Assembly: GCA_943736015.1 (NCBI GenBank)
Contig: OX031061.1
Coordinates: forward strand, 61,386,192 to 61,450,191
Direction: 5' to 3'
DNA from: Tridacna crocea
Taxonomy: Eukaryota; Mollusca; Bivalvia; Cardiida; Cardiidae
Length of the DNA stretch: 64,000 nucleotides
The position numbers and the translations under genes were made by a program. Position 1 is the stretch's first letter. Every line of letters starts with the position of its first letter. The notes below the pieces were generated by a model, which saw only the letters and a list, made by a program, of their open reading frames with translations, made no database searches and was not told where the DNA came from. Positions 29,879 to 39,977 of this stretch are shown here, one piece after another.

Positions 29879-30648
29879 CCCGTTAAAGGGGGATACCCAG
29901 TCCATCTTTTTCTTTTTTATTTACAATCGAAGGCTTGGTTAGGCTATTAAAATCAAGCGTTTATGTTTTTTGTATCGCTGGAGTTGACACAAGCTCGTCT
30001 AGTGTAGTAGATGATTTGATCTTTTCTCTTTTATCAAAAATGGTTCGCAGAAAAACATGAACAAGAGTTGCGAATAATCTTCCAAATGATTTGATCTTTT
30101 ATATTAATAATATATATATATTGGTATTCATATGATCTGAGTAAATGCGCTGTCACCGTTTTTTTTTTTTTTTTACGATTCGGGAAGCGTAAATGCTAAT
30201 CGTTAGTGGTTTTTAGGAAATAGTTCAATTTCACCATTTGGGAATAATCTGCAGAAAGTATGTGAGGATTTCATTAACATACATGAATTATGTCAGAACT
30301 TAAAAGCACCTCACTCAGCCTTAGGGATGTCGGAATACACGATAATATTCTTCTACCATCTATGTTTGAGAAAATAATTAAGTCAGCACTGAAAAAGTTA
30401 CTCTTAGATCTACTGCTATACATCTTGGAAGATGTTGTTGCCAAACAATGCTTGACCTATTTCATCGCCTGGATGAAGCAAGTTATGGATATATAATCCC
30501 CTTGGTAACTGCATGAACCTGCAGGAAGGGTAACATTAACTATGAATCGGTTCAACTGAGAAATAAAAACACGAAAAATACTACTCTTCATTTCACCGAA
30601 TACATATTATCACAAATAGCAAGTCAAGTTTTTTTTTTTTTCTTTTTA
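29879..30648. other. Relic of the 18.9-19.1 kb segment plus featureless sequence
   Basis: CTCTTAGATCTACTGCTATA, CATGAACCTGCAGGAAGGGT and neighbours (30400-30620) align with 18925-19150, so a third, old copy of the EGF-flanking segment passes through here. A 68-codon frame at 30290 is not convincing. Confidence 0.5.
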
Positions 30649-31915
30649 GCTCACCTGAGCACAATGTGCTCAAGGGGAGCTTTTAGGATCACCCGGTGTC
30701 CGTCGTCCGTCGTGCGTCGTGCGTCGTCAACAATTCATTAAACATCAACTCCTTCTAAACCGTTGGGCCAATTTGGACCAAATTTGGCAGGAATATTCCT
30801 TAGGAGGTCCTCTTTAAGAATTGTTCACAGAACTTGATTCCACGGAAAACTCTGGTTGCCATGGCAACCAAATGGAATTTTTCAGCAAATTCTTTAAAAA
30901 TCTTCTCCTCTGAAACCGCTGGTCGGATTTTGAAATAATTTCACAGATATGTTCCTTGGGTGACCTTTTTCAAAACTTGTTCGCAAAATTTTGATCTGTC
31001 AAGAAACATGGCTCTGGTGAATGGGGGCTACTTGCATTATAGGGAAATGAAGAAATTCTTAAAAATTCTTCTTCTCTGAAACAGCGGGTTAGATTTTGAA
31101 ATAATTTCACAGAGTTGTTCCTTTGATGACCCTTTTCAAAAATTGTTCGCGAAATTTTGATTGGTTAAGAAACATGGCTCTGGTGAATGGGGGCTACTTG
31201 CACTATACAGAAATGAAGAAATTCTTGAAAATTTTTCTTCTCTGAAACGGCTGGACAGATTTTAAAATAATTTTACAGAGATGTTCCTTCGGTGATCCTT
31301 TTCAAAAATTGTTCGCGAAATTTCGATTGGTCAAGACACATGGCTCTGGTGAATGGGGGCTACTTGCACTATATGGAAATGAAGAAATTCTTGAAAATTC
31401 TTCTTCTCTGAAACCCCTAGTCAGATTTTAAAATAATCTGACAGAGATGTTCCTTGGGTGACCCTTTTCAAAAACTGTGCATATAATTTTGATACGTTAA
31501 GAAACATGGCTTTTGTGAATGGGGGCTACTTGCACTATACGGACATGATGAAATTCTTAAAAATTCTCTTTCTCTGAAACCCCTGGTCAGATTTTAAAAG
31601 AAATTTTCCGAAATGTTATTTGGGTGACCCTTTTCAAAACTTGTTCGTAAATTTTGATCCATCAAGAAACATGGCTTTCGTGGATGGGGGCTACTTGCTC
31701 TTATACAGAAATGAAGAATCCTTAAAAATTCTTCTTTTTGAAACTGATGGTCAGATTTCGAAATGACTTTTACAGGTAACCTTTTGAAAATTGCTTGGCA
31801 AAATTATAAATTTAGTTCCAATGTTTCAATACCTCAAAAAAAAAAAAAAAAAAATAGAATATGGTCATCTCAAAAGTTCAGGTTAGCGATCCAGGGCCAT
31901 CTTGGCACTCTTGTT
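30649..31915 (+). repeat. GCTCACC dispersed element, second subfamily
   Basis: Starts GCTCACCTGAGCACAATGTG and ends GGGCCATCTTGGCACTCTTG. The internal array here has different ~170-bp units marked by GAAACATGGCTCTGGTGAAT, GGGGGCTACTTGCACTATA and ATTCTTCTTCTCTGAAAC. It interrupts the old EGF-flanking segment. Confidence 0.78.
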
Positions 31916-32105
31916 ATAAGGTAGCTTTAGTTCTTGAAAAGCAAATCAATAAAATCCTTGCATCAGATACGAAAAAAATATTTTATCAAAAATGAGGATT
32001 TACCGATCAGTTATTATCCTAATGTTTGCTTACACTAAGAGGATTGAAATCAACAGATGAAATGAATATTTATTAGGTCCAAATTGCACGATGTTGTCGT
32101 TACAG

Positions 32106-32219
32106 TTGTCAATGAATGTGGTATGTGCCCCTGAAATGCTACATGTACAAATACGAATGGAAGTTATGAGTGTGTGTGTAATAGTGGATTTACACCAGCA
32201 GTTCGAGGAATTTGTCAAG
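32106..32219 (+). pseudogene. Dead C-type EGF exon with in-frame stop
   Basis: The acceptor GTCGTTACAG is kept. The frame reads VVNECGMCP and then TGA where 19431 has CCA. Beyond it, TNTNGSYECVCNSGFTPAV is still readable. The donor is CAAGTTACC, so GT in phase 1 is lost. It is older than the copy at 21623. Confidence 0.75.
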
Positions 32220-32419
32220 TTACCTTTTTCATTTTCCTGTTACCTTGAAAATGTACAAACTAAAGATCCTATTGTTATACTCCACTGGAATAAAAGTTAT
32301 TTGTAGAACTGTGCTAAATTTTTTTCCATTATAAAGGATGCTGTTCTCAACAGTCGCTGGCTAGTCGCTGGCTGGTCGAGCCCAGCGTGAAAAAAAAACT
32401 CAGAACGTTCCGAAATACA

Positions 32420-34060
32420 CTTTTATCAAGTAAATCGGCCAGTTTATTGAATATACTCCTGGACTGATACAAATAATTCCGTTTTCTCGTTCTGTTAAGG
32501 ATGGTTTGCCAAAAAGTCGACCATTCATATTTAACAGATCCAGGTGCTGTATGGATTTAAATAAGTGTAGTCTCTGTCTAACAAAAAGATAGCATCTGAA
32601 GAAACAATGTTCAGCATTTTCAGGTTATGCAAATTACATGTAGAGCCGACTATTACGAAGGTAGTTATGAAACAAATCACAATTTAGTCCGCTGCATTTA
32701 TTCCTATTCCAGGCACGCAAAACTAAAGAAAAAAAAACTATTGCCGTCAAGGTATTAGGTGGGAACAACAGGTAATTGGAACCTACTTGAGATTACATTT
32801 TCAAAAGTTGAGAACGAATTGACATACCATATTAATCATCTAAAGTATTCCAAGCATATATTGGAGACGCGATACAAGATTTTTGTGAAATTGTAGTGCG
32901 AGTAGACATGTTTCTTAGATCGCTTTTGTTTCTGGGGGAATATTGCGTAGTATCTGCAAAAGTCGCAGATTTAAGTCAGAAATGTATTTGGGAACCATCT
33001 GATAGGTGGCTTTAAACATACAAATACATTTTTTGGGGTTTCTCGCCTGTCTTTCAAAGATTACCATCCGCATTCCAGGAAAACGTTTTATGAGGAAACA
33101 GAACAGGTAAAACCAGTTACAATTCTGACATCATCATTTTGAAGTTTTTGTAAAGAATTTGCGTGTGAATTAGAACAACCACCCCCAAACAATTGACCCA
33201 TACTCAAGTAATGTTGCTACACAAGCTATGTAAATTATATATAATGATTTTCTTTTGAGCGAAAATTTCAGCTTTCTCATATTTCCAAGTACAAGTATGT
33301 TGTCAATATGTGATTTCCATTGATCATTTTGGCTGAAAGGCAATCCTAAATGGTTATGATTTTCAACGAAGATCACGTCAGTGTTTTGGAATTTCAGCTT
33401 TGTTAATTCGTCTACTGTTTTTACTGAGAATAGGATAGCTTGGTCCTCTTGTGGGTTAAACCATACGAGCCACTGTTTTGCCCATGAAAATAATAGATTA
33501 AAGTCATGATTTATAGTACCTTCAATATTACAAATTGATGATGCTGGATAATAGAAGGAACTATCATCTGTAAATAGTCTAGTTAAAGTTAATAAGGAGT
33601 CAGTAAAGTAACTAACATATACTAGAAATAGGAACGGACCTAGGTCCGAGCCCTGGGATACCCCAGCTGTTATTTGTTTAGAAGACGAAGTGGCGGATTG
33701 TAAAACTACTTTTTGGCTCCTATTTGAGAGGTCAATTGAAAGCCACTGGAGAAGAGTACCTTCGAAACCGTTTTGTTTGATTTTAAAGAGAAGGGCTTCG
33801 TGCCATACTCAATCACAGGTTTTAGAAATATCACAGAAACCATTCATAAAAACTGTTTACCATCACATGATGGATGTTTGCGGTGGAAGATATCGAAAAG
33901 TTGGAATTTGTAGAGTGAATCCAGAATGATATTTGTAAAACAGATTGTTTCCGAGGAGGAAGAAATACATGTTTTTGAAAATTATCCTTTCTAATGATTT
34001 TCAGCAACAGCTTAACAGCTTAATAAAACAATGTATTAAACTTGCCACTATTTTTGATAA
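32420..34060 (-). pseudogene. LINE fragment: RT core to C-terminus, minus strand
   Basis: Reading on the minus strand gives, in order: FCDISKTCD (motif A, normally AFD), FKIKQNGFEGTLLQWLS, GVSQGSDLGPFLFLVY (motif B, ~33660), LFTDDSSF (catalytic box FADD changed to FTDD, ~33570), HLGLPFSQNDQWKSHIDNI and LEYGSIVWG (~33180). A C-terminal part with AEHCFFRC follows (~32600). This layout is that of Jockey/CR1-like LINEs. Stops and frame changes break it in several places, so it is inactive. The endonuclease part is absent. Confidence 0.78.
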
Positions 34061-34218
34061 TATACTAGTGTTTTTTTTCAGTTGTCGGGGTCCTGGCTCG
34101 AATAAATTTTGAGTCATGGGCGCGTGAAGCTTGAGAAATCAACATCGGACTTTGTACTTCTACGCCAAATTGCTGGAAAATAACGTCATCGTTGCTAAGG
34201 TGTATGCAAAGTGCCCAC

Positions 34219-36334
34219 GGTGAGCTTTTGTGATAGCCCAGTGTCCGGCGTCCGGCGTCCGTCGTGCGTCGTCCACAATTTCTTTAAATATCTCTTCCTC
34301 CTAAACCACTAGGCCAATCTTGATGAAACTTGGCAAGAAAGTTCTTTAGATAAAGCTCTACAAAAGTTGTTCAAGAGATAGAATTCCACTTATAACTCTG
34401 GTTGCTATGGCAACCAAAAGGAAAAAAAGCAAAATCTTTGAAAATCTTATTCTCTGAAACTAGATGGCGTAGAGCTTTGATATTTGGTATTAGCATCTCC
34501 TAGTAGACCTTTACCAAGATTGTTCATATGATGTCCCTGGGGTCAAAAATGGCTCCACCCCGGGGGTCACAAGTTTAAAACATAGAAATTATGAAGGAAA
34601 ATTTAAAATTGTTCTTTTCTTAAACTAGAAGATGTAGAGCTTTGATATTTGGTTAGTACGATTTCCTAATGGACTTCTATAATGTTTGTTCATATGATGT
34701 CCCTGAGGTCAAAACTTGCCCTGCCCCGTGGGTCACAAGTTTAAAACACAGGAACAAAGAAGGAAAACTTTAAAATTCTTCTTCTCTGAAACTAGAAGGC
34801 ATAGAGCGTTGATTAATGGTATGTATCATCTCCTAGTGTACTTCTACCAAGTTTTTTTCTTAATATGCCCCTGGGGTCAAAACTTCCCACGCCCCTGGGG
34901 TCACAAGTTCGAAACACAGGAACGAAGAAGGAAAATTTAAAATTCTTTTTCTCTGAAACTAGTAGGTGTAGAGCTTTGATATTTCGTAAGTAGCATCTCC
35001 TAGTGAACCTCTACCAAGTTTTTTTCTTGAGATGCCCCTGGCGTCAAAGTGGCCCTGCCCAAGCAATCACAATTTTGAACATTGGGAAAAAAGAGGAAAA
35101 CTTTAAAATTTTTCTTCCCTGAAACAAGAAGGAGTAGAGCTTTGACATTTGACGTGTAGCATCTGCTAGGTGACCTCTACAAAGTTTGTTCAAATGATGT
35201 CCCTCTACCACGTTTGTTCAAATGATGTCCCTGAGATAAAAACTGGCCCCGCCCCCGGGATCACCAGTTCGAAACATAGAAACAAAGATGGAAAACTTTA
35301 AAAAAAATTGTCTGAACTGGAAGTCGTAGAGTTTTGATATTTCATATGTAGCATCTTCTAGTAGACCTCTACCAAGTTTGTCATACGATGCCCCTTGGGT
35401 CCAAACGGCCCCGCCCTGTTCGTTACAAGTTTGAACATGGGAACAAAGAAGGAAAACTTTGAACTTCCTCTGCTTTGAAACAAGATGGAAATGTATATGT
35501 GTTCCTTATGATAGTCTGCCAATAACAATATTTTACCTTTTTTCATTAAATGTCATATAATTGAAAAAGGGGGCTTGGTGTAAATTTTCACTATGGACAA
35601 GTATCTCTTTCACTTGAGGACAAAATGTAATTAATTTTCATCTTGTTAAGCGATAGAAAATAGTTAATGCGATTTTATTTCATGAAAGGACGTTATCAAA
35701 AAAGGGTACTAAATGTATAATTTCATTCTGAACCAATTACAGTCAGTTTGCCCATCTATCCACCTTGACGAATATCGTCTAAAGTCCTTGACATTTATGA
35801 AACTTCAAACATGTCTTCCTTAGGATAGTCTTTTGATAAAATTTTGTTCTGTAAAATGTGTCATGAAAAAAGGGGTTACCTTTCACATACTGGACTTGTT
35901 GAGCCCCGATAGATCAGTCAGTAATGTTGTGAGCTGTTGGTCTAGGGTTCCCAGTTTGCGCTGGCTTGATTACTGTCTCAGCCAACATCCTTTGATATTT
36001 GATGAAAAGTTTCTGAGACAAGTCTCATTTGTGTCTAACCAATGAGCGAATGATGTTTTGATCTGTCATTCGACCACCATTTTGACCAGGAAATTACTGC
36101 CTGGCCTTCCAAGTTAATGTAATCCCTTACCGTACAATCTTGATTTTCAATGACTCTGAAGAAGACGGGTTGTGAAAGCATTTTGGGAAAAGAAAAAAAA
36201 CACTTTTTGCACAGTTACATACTCTGTAAGAATTATTTGGCCTTGAACTTTGATATTTGGTATTTATCTTCATTGTAGACCTTTACTATTTAGTACTCAG
36301 TTGAGCGATATAGGACCATCTTGGTCCTCTTGTT
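34219..36334 (+). repeat. GCTCACC dispersed element, long diverged copy
   Basis: Begins GGTGAGCTTTTGTGATAGCC with GTCCGGCGTCCGGCGTCC, has about seven internal units (34460-35480), and ends GGACCATCTTGGTCCTCTTG. A ~740-bp stretch in the middle (35490-36230) is not clearly part of it and includes a tRNA-like scrap near 35885-35950. Confidence 0.75.
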
Positions 36335-36640
36335 TGATTTTCGTGTGTAAGAAAAAGCAATAAATGTAATCAAAGCTTTTTAAAAACTACAAATTTGATG
36401 AATTAGTTGCACTCTTCCCCTCTAGAGACTGTTTTATTCTACTCTCGGCGTAAATGTCATGGAGATATCTCCTTGTGTATTTACGCAATGAAAAACCGAA
36501 CTACAATTATAGACATAGTTCCGCGATCGGTATTTAGGCCAAATATGAAGAGGCTTTTGTCTATCATTCGATTTATGTGATAAATAGAATCTCGCATTTG
36601 TGTTTATGTCGTGTCATTTCTATCAAGTTCGTAGACTAAA
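36335..36640. other. Non-coding stretch
   Basis: Nothing supported. It may contain the decayed 5' part of the LINE that follows. Confidence 0.35.
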
Positions 36641-37491
36641 ATGTATCTGACGCTCGCCAAGGCTCGCATCATACAATTTCAGTTAACTTATATGATAATA
36701 TTGATGATACATAAACACGCATGTAAGATTCTCTATTTGTCTACAAATCTAAAAGATATTCTTATCATTAATTTACTACAGAATGTGATATCTGGACCAA
36801 CTATATTAAATGCTCTACTTGATTCTATATTAGGACCTATTGATATGCGATACTTAGATTCTTGGATACTACCGAATCCATCTGAGGTGACTGATCATAG
36901 TGCTCCATATATTACTCTCGCATTCCCATACGCTCCAAAACCAATTTATGAAAGAACAATATATCAATACAGTAAAGATAAGATTGGTCTTTTACATCCA
37001 AACATTTTGCCTTTTAACTGGGATGATCTTTACAATGGTGTAGACGAAGCATGTGACTTCTTACCAAACAACTTCTTGCATATTGATGCTAGTATCCCTT
37101 CGAAAAAAATTATCAGTCGCCCTAACGATATACCATGTTTAATGGCGAAATACGAACGTTAGACAGGAAAAGAGATCGTCTGAAGCAATTAGCCTTTTAT
37201 ATAGGAAAATTGTTTATTTTATGTACTCACGAAACAATTAGAAACAGAATGAAAAATATGAAAAAAACATGCAAAGCAAAACTTCTTTAATTCACTTATG
37301 CTCAATCTATGTGAACTACAATGAAGCGATAAAAAGAGATTTTTTTGCGTCTTATCCGCTACTTTGACCATACCGCCTTTAATTTGTATGTCTCCAAACG
37401 GTGAAACCCAGTATCCATATCTGATCTTGAAGAAGCTGAGTGCTTGAAAAAGTTGTTGGCCTCTATTATCATCTATAAATGAAGAAATCGC

Positions 37492-37542
<51 letters not shown>

Positions 37543-37800
37543 CACAAAAAAAAACTGATAATAATTTCTCTCAAATCACTGTTCTTAAATTGAAGACCTC
37601 ATCCGATGCCTTAACCACAAAAAAGCAAGTGCGCCAGACTCTATCAATCATAGAATGATTGAAGGTGTAGCAGACCAAGTGTCTAAACCCCCAGCAATAT
37701 ATTTATTCGATCACTATCTGATGGTGTTTTTCCCAAGTTATGCAAAACGGCTTTTGTAATTCTTATCCATACAAAGATCATATGTCAAAGTGTGATACAG
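36641..37800 (+). pseudogene. LINE fragment: endonuclease end, linker and RT start
   Basis: An open stretch of 173 codons reads ILPNPSEVTDHSAPYITLAF (end of an AP-endonuclease domain, with the S-D-H motif as TDH), RTIYQYSKDKIGLL, FNWDDLYN and IISRPNDIPCL. Further on, NRMKNMKKTCKAKLL, IRYFDHTAFNLYV, DLEEAECLKKL and, at ~37600-37790, LIRCLNHKKASAPDSINHRM with its continuation match the linker and first reverse-transcriptase motifs of Jockey/CR1-like LINEs. Several stops and frame changes and a TC microsatellite interrupt it. It is the complementary half of the kind of element seen at 32420-34060 but in the opposite orientation. Confidence 0.75.
37491..37540 (+). repeat. TC microsatellite
   Basis: About 24 TC repeats, broken once near 37500, within the LINE relic. 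Confidence 0.95.
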
Positions 37801-38058
37801 AATATTTTTTCGTTAAAGTATCAATTTGATTAGAGGAATTGAAGTTAAATGAACAATAATATCTGTCGAATGAAGTGCCAGGGGTTTATTATGAATATAA
37901 CTATGTATGATAAGAAATAGAAATACGTGTATATATGCAGTTTTTATTTGATCATTATAGACGTTTTTATTGGTTTTTATTGAAAAAAGAATTGATCTTT
38001 ACAGATAAAAATTATTATGTATTAGGACCAAATTATACGAAAAATGGTGTCATTACAG
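37801..38058 (+). repeat. Old copy of EGF-flanking intron sequence
   Basis: GAAGTGCCAGGGGTTTATTA and ATGATAAGAAATAGAAATA match 19730-19785 upstream of the A-type exon. The A-type exon expected near 37960 is not there. Confidence 0.5.
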
Positions 38059-38172
38059 GTATTAATAATTGCACTTAATTGAATAGAATAAAATGCCAGT
38101 TTTAGAAATACGTATGGAAGTTATAAGTGTGTTTGTAATATTGGGTTTACCCAAATTTGAGGAGAATGTCGA
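38059..38172 (+). pseudogene. Dead C-type EGF exon, heavily decayed
   Basis: Follows GTGTCATTACAG. ATACGTATGGAAGTTATAAG and TGTGTTTGTAATATTGGGTT align with the exon at 19431, but several stops, lost cysteines and a lost donor leave only an outline. Confidence 0.65.
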
Positions 38173-38195
38173 TGTACCTGTTCATTTTACTTTAA

Positions 38196-38556
38196 GGTAA
38201 GACCTGTGTAATGTACTTCCGGTGAAAATTCTAATTGGTTGATAAATAAGGATAAATAAGGACTTATGCAGAAATAGTATTTTTGCACATTTCTAACGGA
38301 TCAGAAATTCCGTTTATGTCTATCTTGAAATTATTTTTTGATACTTTTGTTTGTTTTCTGAAAAGAGAGGTAATTATTATCTCTTTTTGAATTGAGAATA
38401 TAATGGTTTTAGATTTATGATTAATAAATCAAAGAAGAAAAAAATTGGAAAAATGAAAAGGTGAAAGTAGTTCAATAGTACTCATTTTTAAGTATAGCTT
38501 TTTTGCAGGATGATATTTTAGTGGAAATGGCTGTTTTCCATTACACAGGTCTTACC
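38196..38556 (+). repeat. TTAA MITE with GGTAAGACCTGTGTA ends, intact
   Basis: TTAA at 38192-38195 and 38557-38560 flank GGTAAGACCTGTGTAATG..CATTACACAGGTCTTACC, 361 bp with perfect 18-bp terminal inverted repeats. It is inserted in the intron just after the dead C-type exon. Partner copy at 15287-15634. Confidence 0.82.
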
Positions 38557-38829
38557 TTAATCTCTGAACATTTTTAAAACGATATATACCTTTGCCTTGT
38601 AGTACTGCAATAAAGATCATATGTCGAAGTGTGCTACCAACTATATGTTTATACATTTTTTGTTTTCATTTAAAAATAATCAATTTGATCGAAGGAAGTT
38701 AAATGGGGTCAACCATCATATGTGCTGAATAAGGAGCCAATGTATTTTTTTTTTTTTTTTTTTTTTATTTTGGTGTATGATAAGAAATAGAAACACATGA
38801 ATATATCGATTTTCTACAAAACAATATAG

Positions 38830-38955
38830 ATGTCGACGAATGTGCTGATCCTGAACCCCCTTACTGTGACCCAAATGCCACATGTACCAACACTGCTGGA
38901 AGCTATCAGTGCGTGTGTAATGTCGGATATACAGGTAGCGGACTAGAGTGTCAAG
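38830..38955 (+). CDS. EGF_CA exon A' (unit 1)
   Basis: 126 bp, phase 1-1. The acceptor is a weak CTACAAAACAATATAG, the donor CAAG/GTAATG. Encodes DVDECADPEPPYCDPNATC, TNTAGSYQCVCNVGYTGSG and LEC: six Cys, calcium box D-V-D-E, hydroxylation motif C-x-N-x4-Y-x-C. First domain of the array. What precedes it in the mRNA is open: possibly the exons at 19.4-19.8 kb. Confidence 0.85.
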
Positions 38956-39141
38956 GTAATGATGGCATCTTGAAATTCTTTACCAGACGTTAAAATATTA
39001 GATTCACCCAAATGAAAAGCATATAAGACGACACTTTAAAATTTGTTACAAGTGATATGGCTTGTCTTTCGTAGAAGATAAAAAAATACCATTACAAAAA
39101 CAGAGCGCTTTTTATTTTTGTAATTAAAACAAGAATTGATC

Positions 39142-39182
39142 TTGTAATGGTGAGTTTTCACAAGTTCGAGGAAATTGTCAAT
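39142..39182 (+). pseudogene. Remnant of dead C-type EGF exon (unit 1)
   Basis: Only the last third remains (GGTGAGTTTTCACAAGTTCG). The first two thirds and the intron before it fall in the ~142-bp deletion. Confidence 0.6.
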
Positions 39183-39447
39183 GCAACTTTTCATTTTAGC
39201 GTTATCTCTGAAAATTATTAAAACGACATATCTCATTGCTTTGCAGCACTGCAATAAAGATCATATATCAAAGTGTTCTACAAAATATTTTTTCATCTAA
39301 AAGGGATCAATATGATAGAAGGAAGTTAAGTGCGGTGATCCATTATATGTGCTCAATAAAGAGCCAGGGTGTTCTATGATTATTTTTGTTTATGATAAGA
39401 AATAAAAAAAACAGTACATGAATAGATGAATTATCTACATAATATAG

Positions 39448-39573
39448 ATATCGACGAATGTGCGGATCCCGAACCCCCTTACTGTGACCCAAATGCCACA
39501 TGTACCAACGCTGCTGGAAGCTATCAGTGCGTGTGTAACGTCGGATATACAGGAAACGGACTAGAGTGTCGAG
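39448..39573 (+). CDS. EGF_CA exon A (unit 1)
   Basis: Encodes DIDECADPEPPYCDPNATC, TNAAGSYQCVCNVGYTGNG and LECR, phase 1-1, with donor CGAG/GTAATG. Differs from A' by DID for DVD, NAA for NTA and GNG for GSG. The frame stays open for 134 codons beyond the donor (see 39574-39977). Confidence 0.85.
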
Positions 39574-39977
39574 GTAATGATGACATCTGTAAAGTCTCTA
39601 TCACACGACAAAATTATGATAAACACATGAAACAAATTAAACCGATGTTTTGGATGCTTTTTCATTCTATCGGTGTCGTTTCTCCTTCTAGAGATCGAAA
39701 CTTCTCTCAGGACTTGAGATTGTTCGTTAATACTTCGTCGAAGTTAAAGATCGTTTTGAAAAACAAATCAACGTATGAGCTGCTTCGTTTATTAGACTTC
39801 GAGCCAACTGCGTGTTTGGTCCACCCTCCACACACACACACGAGTGACCTTTCCGGCCTATCAGTCAATATAATCGAAATACTAACAAGAGCACAGCATG
39901 CACTTACCAAACCTCAGCTGCATGTGCTTTTAGAAATGTATTTATTTTCATTGAAAATCTACGAAGGACAGGCGTAA
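39574..39977 (+). other. Open extension past the A-exon donor (unit 1)
   Basis: If the intron is retained, the frame continues as GNDDICKVSITRQNYDKHMK, later FSQDLRLFVNTSS, KSTYELLRLLDFEP and KPQLHVLLEMYLFSL, to TAA. It has no domain I recognise. A HTHT run comes from a CA microsatellite. Compared with unit 2, most differences change the amino acid (about seven replacements against five silent), which argues against strong constraint. It could be an alternative secreted C-terminus or a by-product. Confidence 0.35.

Noticed and set aside
35883-35960. Another tRNA-derived SINE
   Set aside because: GATAGATCAGTCAGTAATG and GGGTTCCCAG loosely resemble A and B boxes, but the B box is poor and no SINE body or tail follows.
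37219-37545. Minus-strand protein with an Arg-Glu repeat
   Set aside because: The repeat is the TC microsatellite read as codons. The rest lies antisense to a LINE linker.
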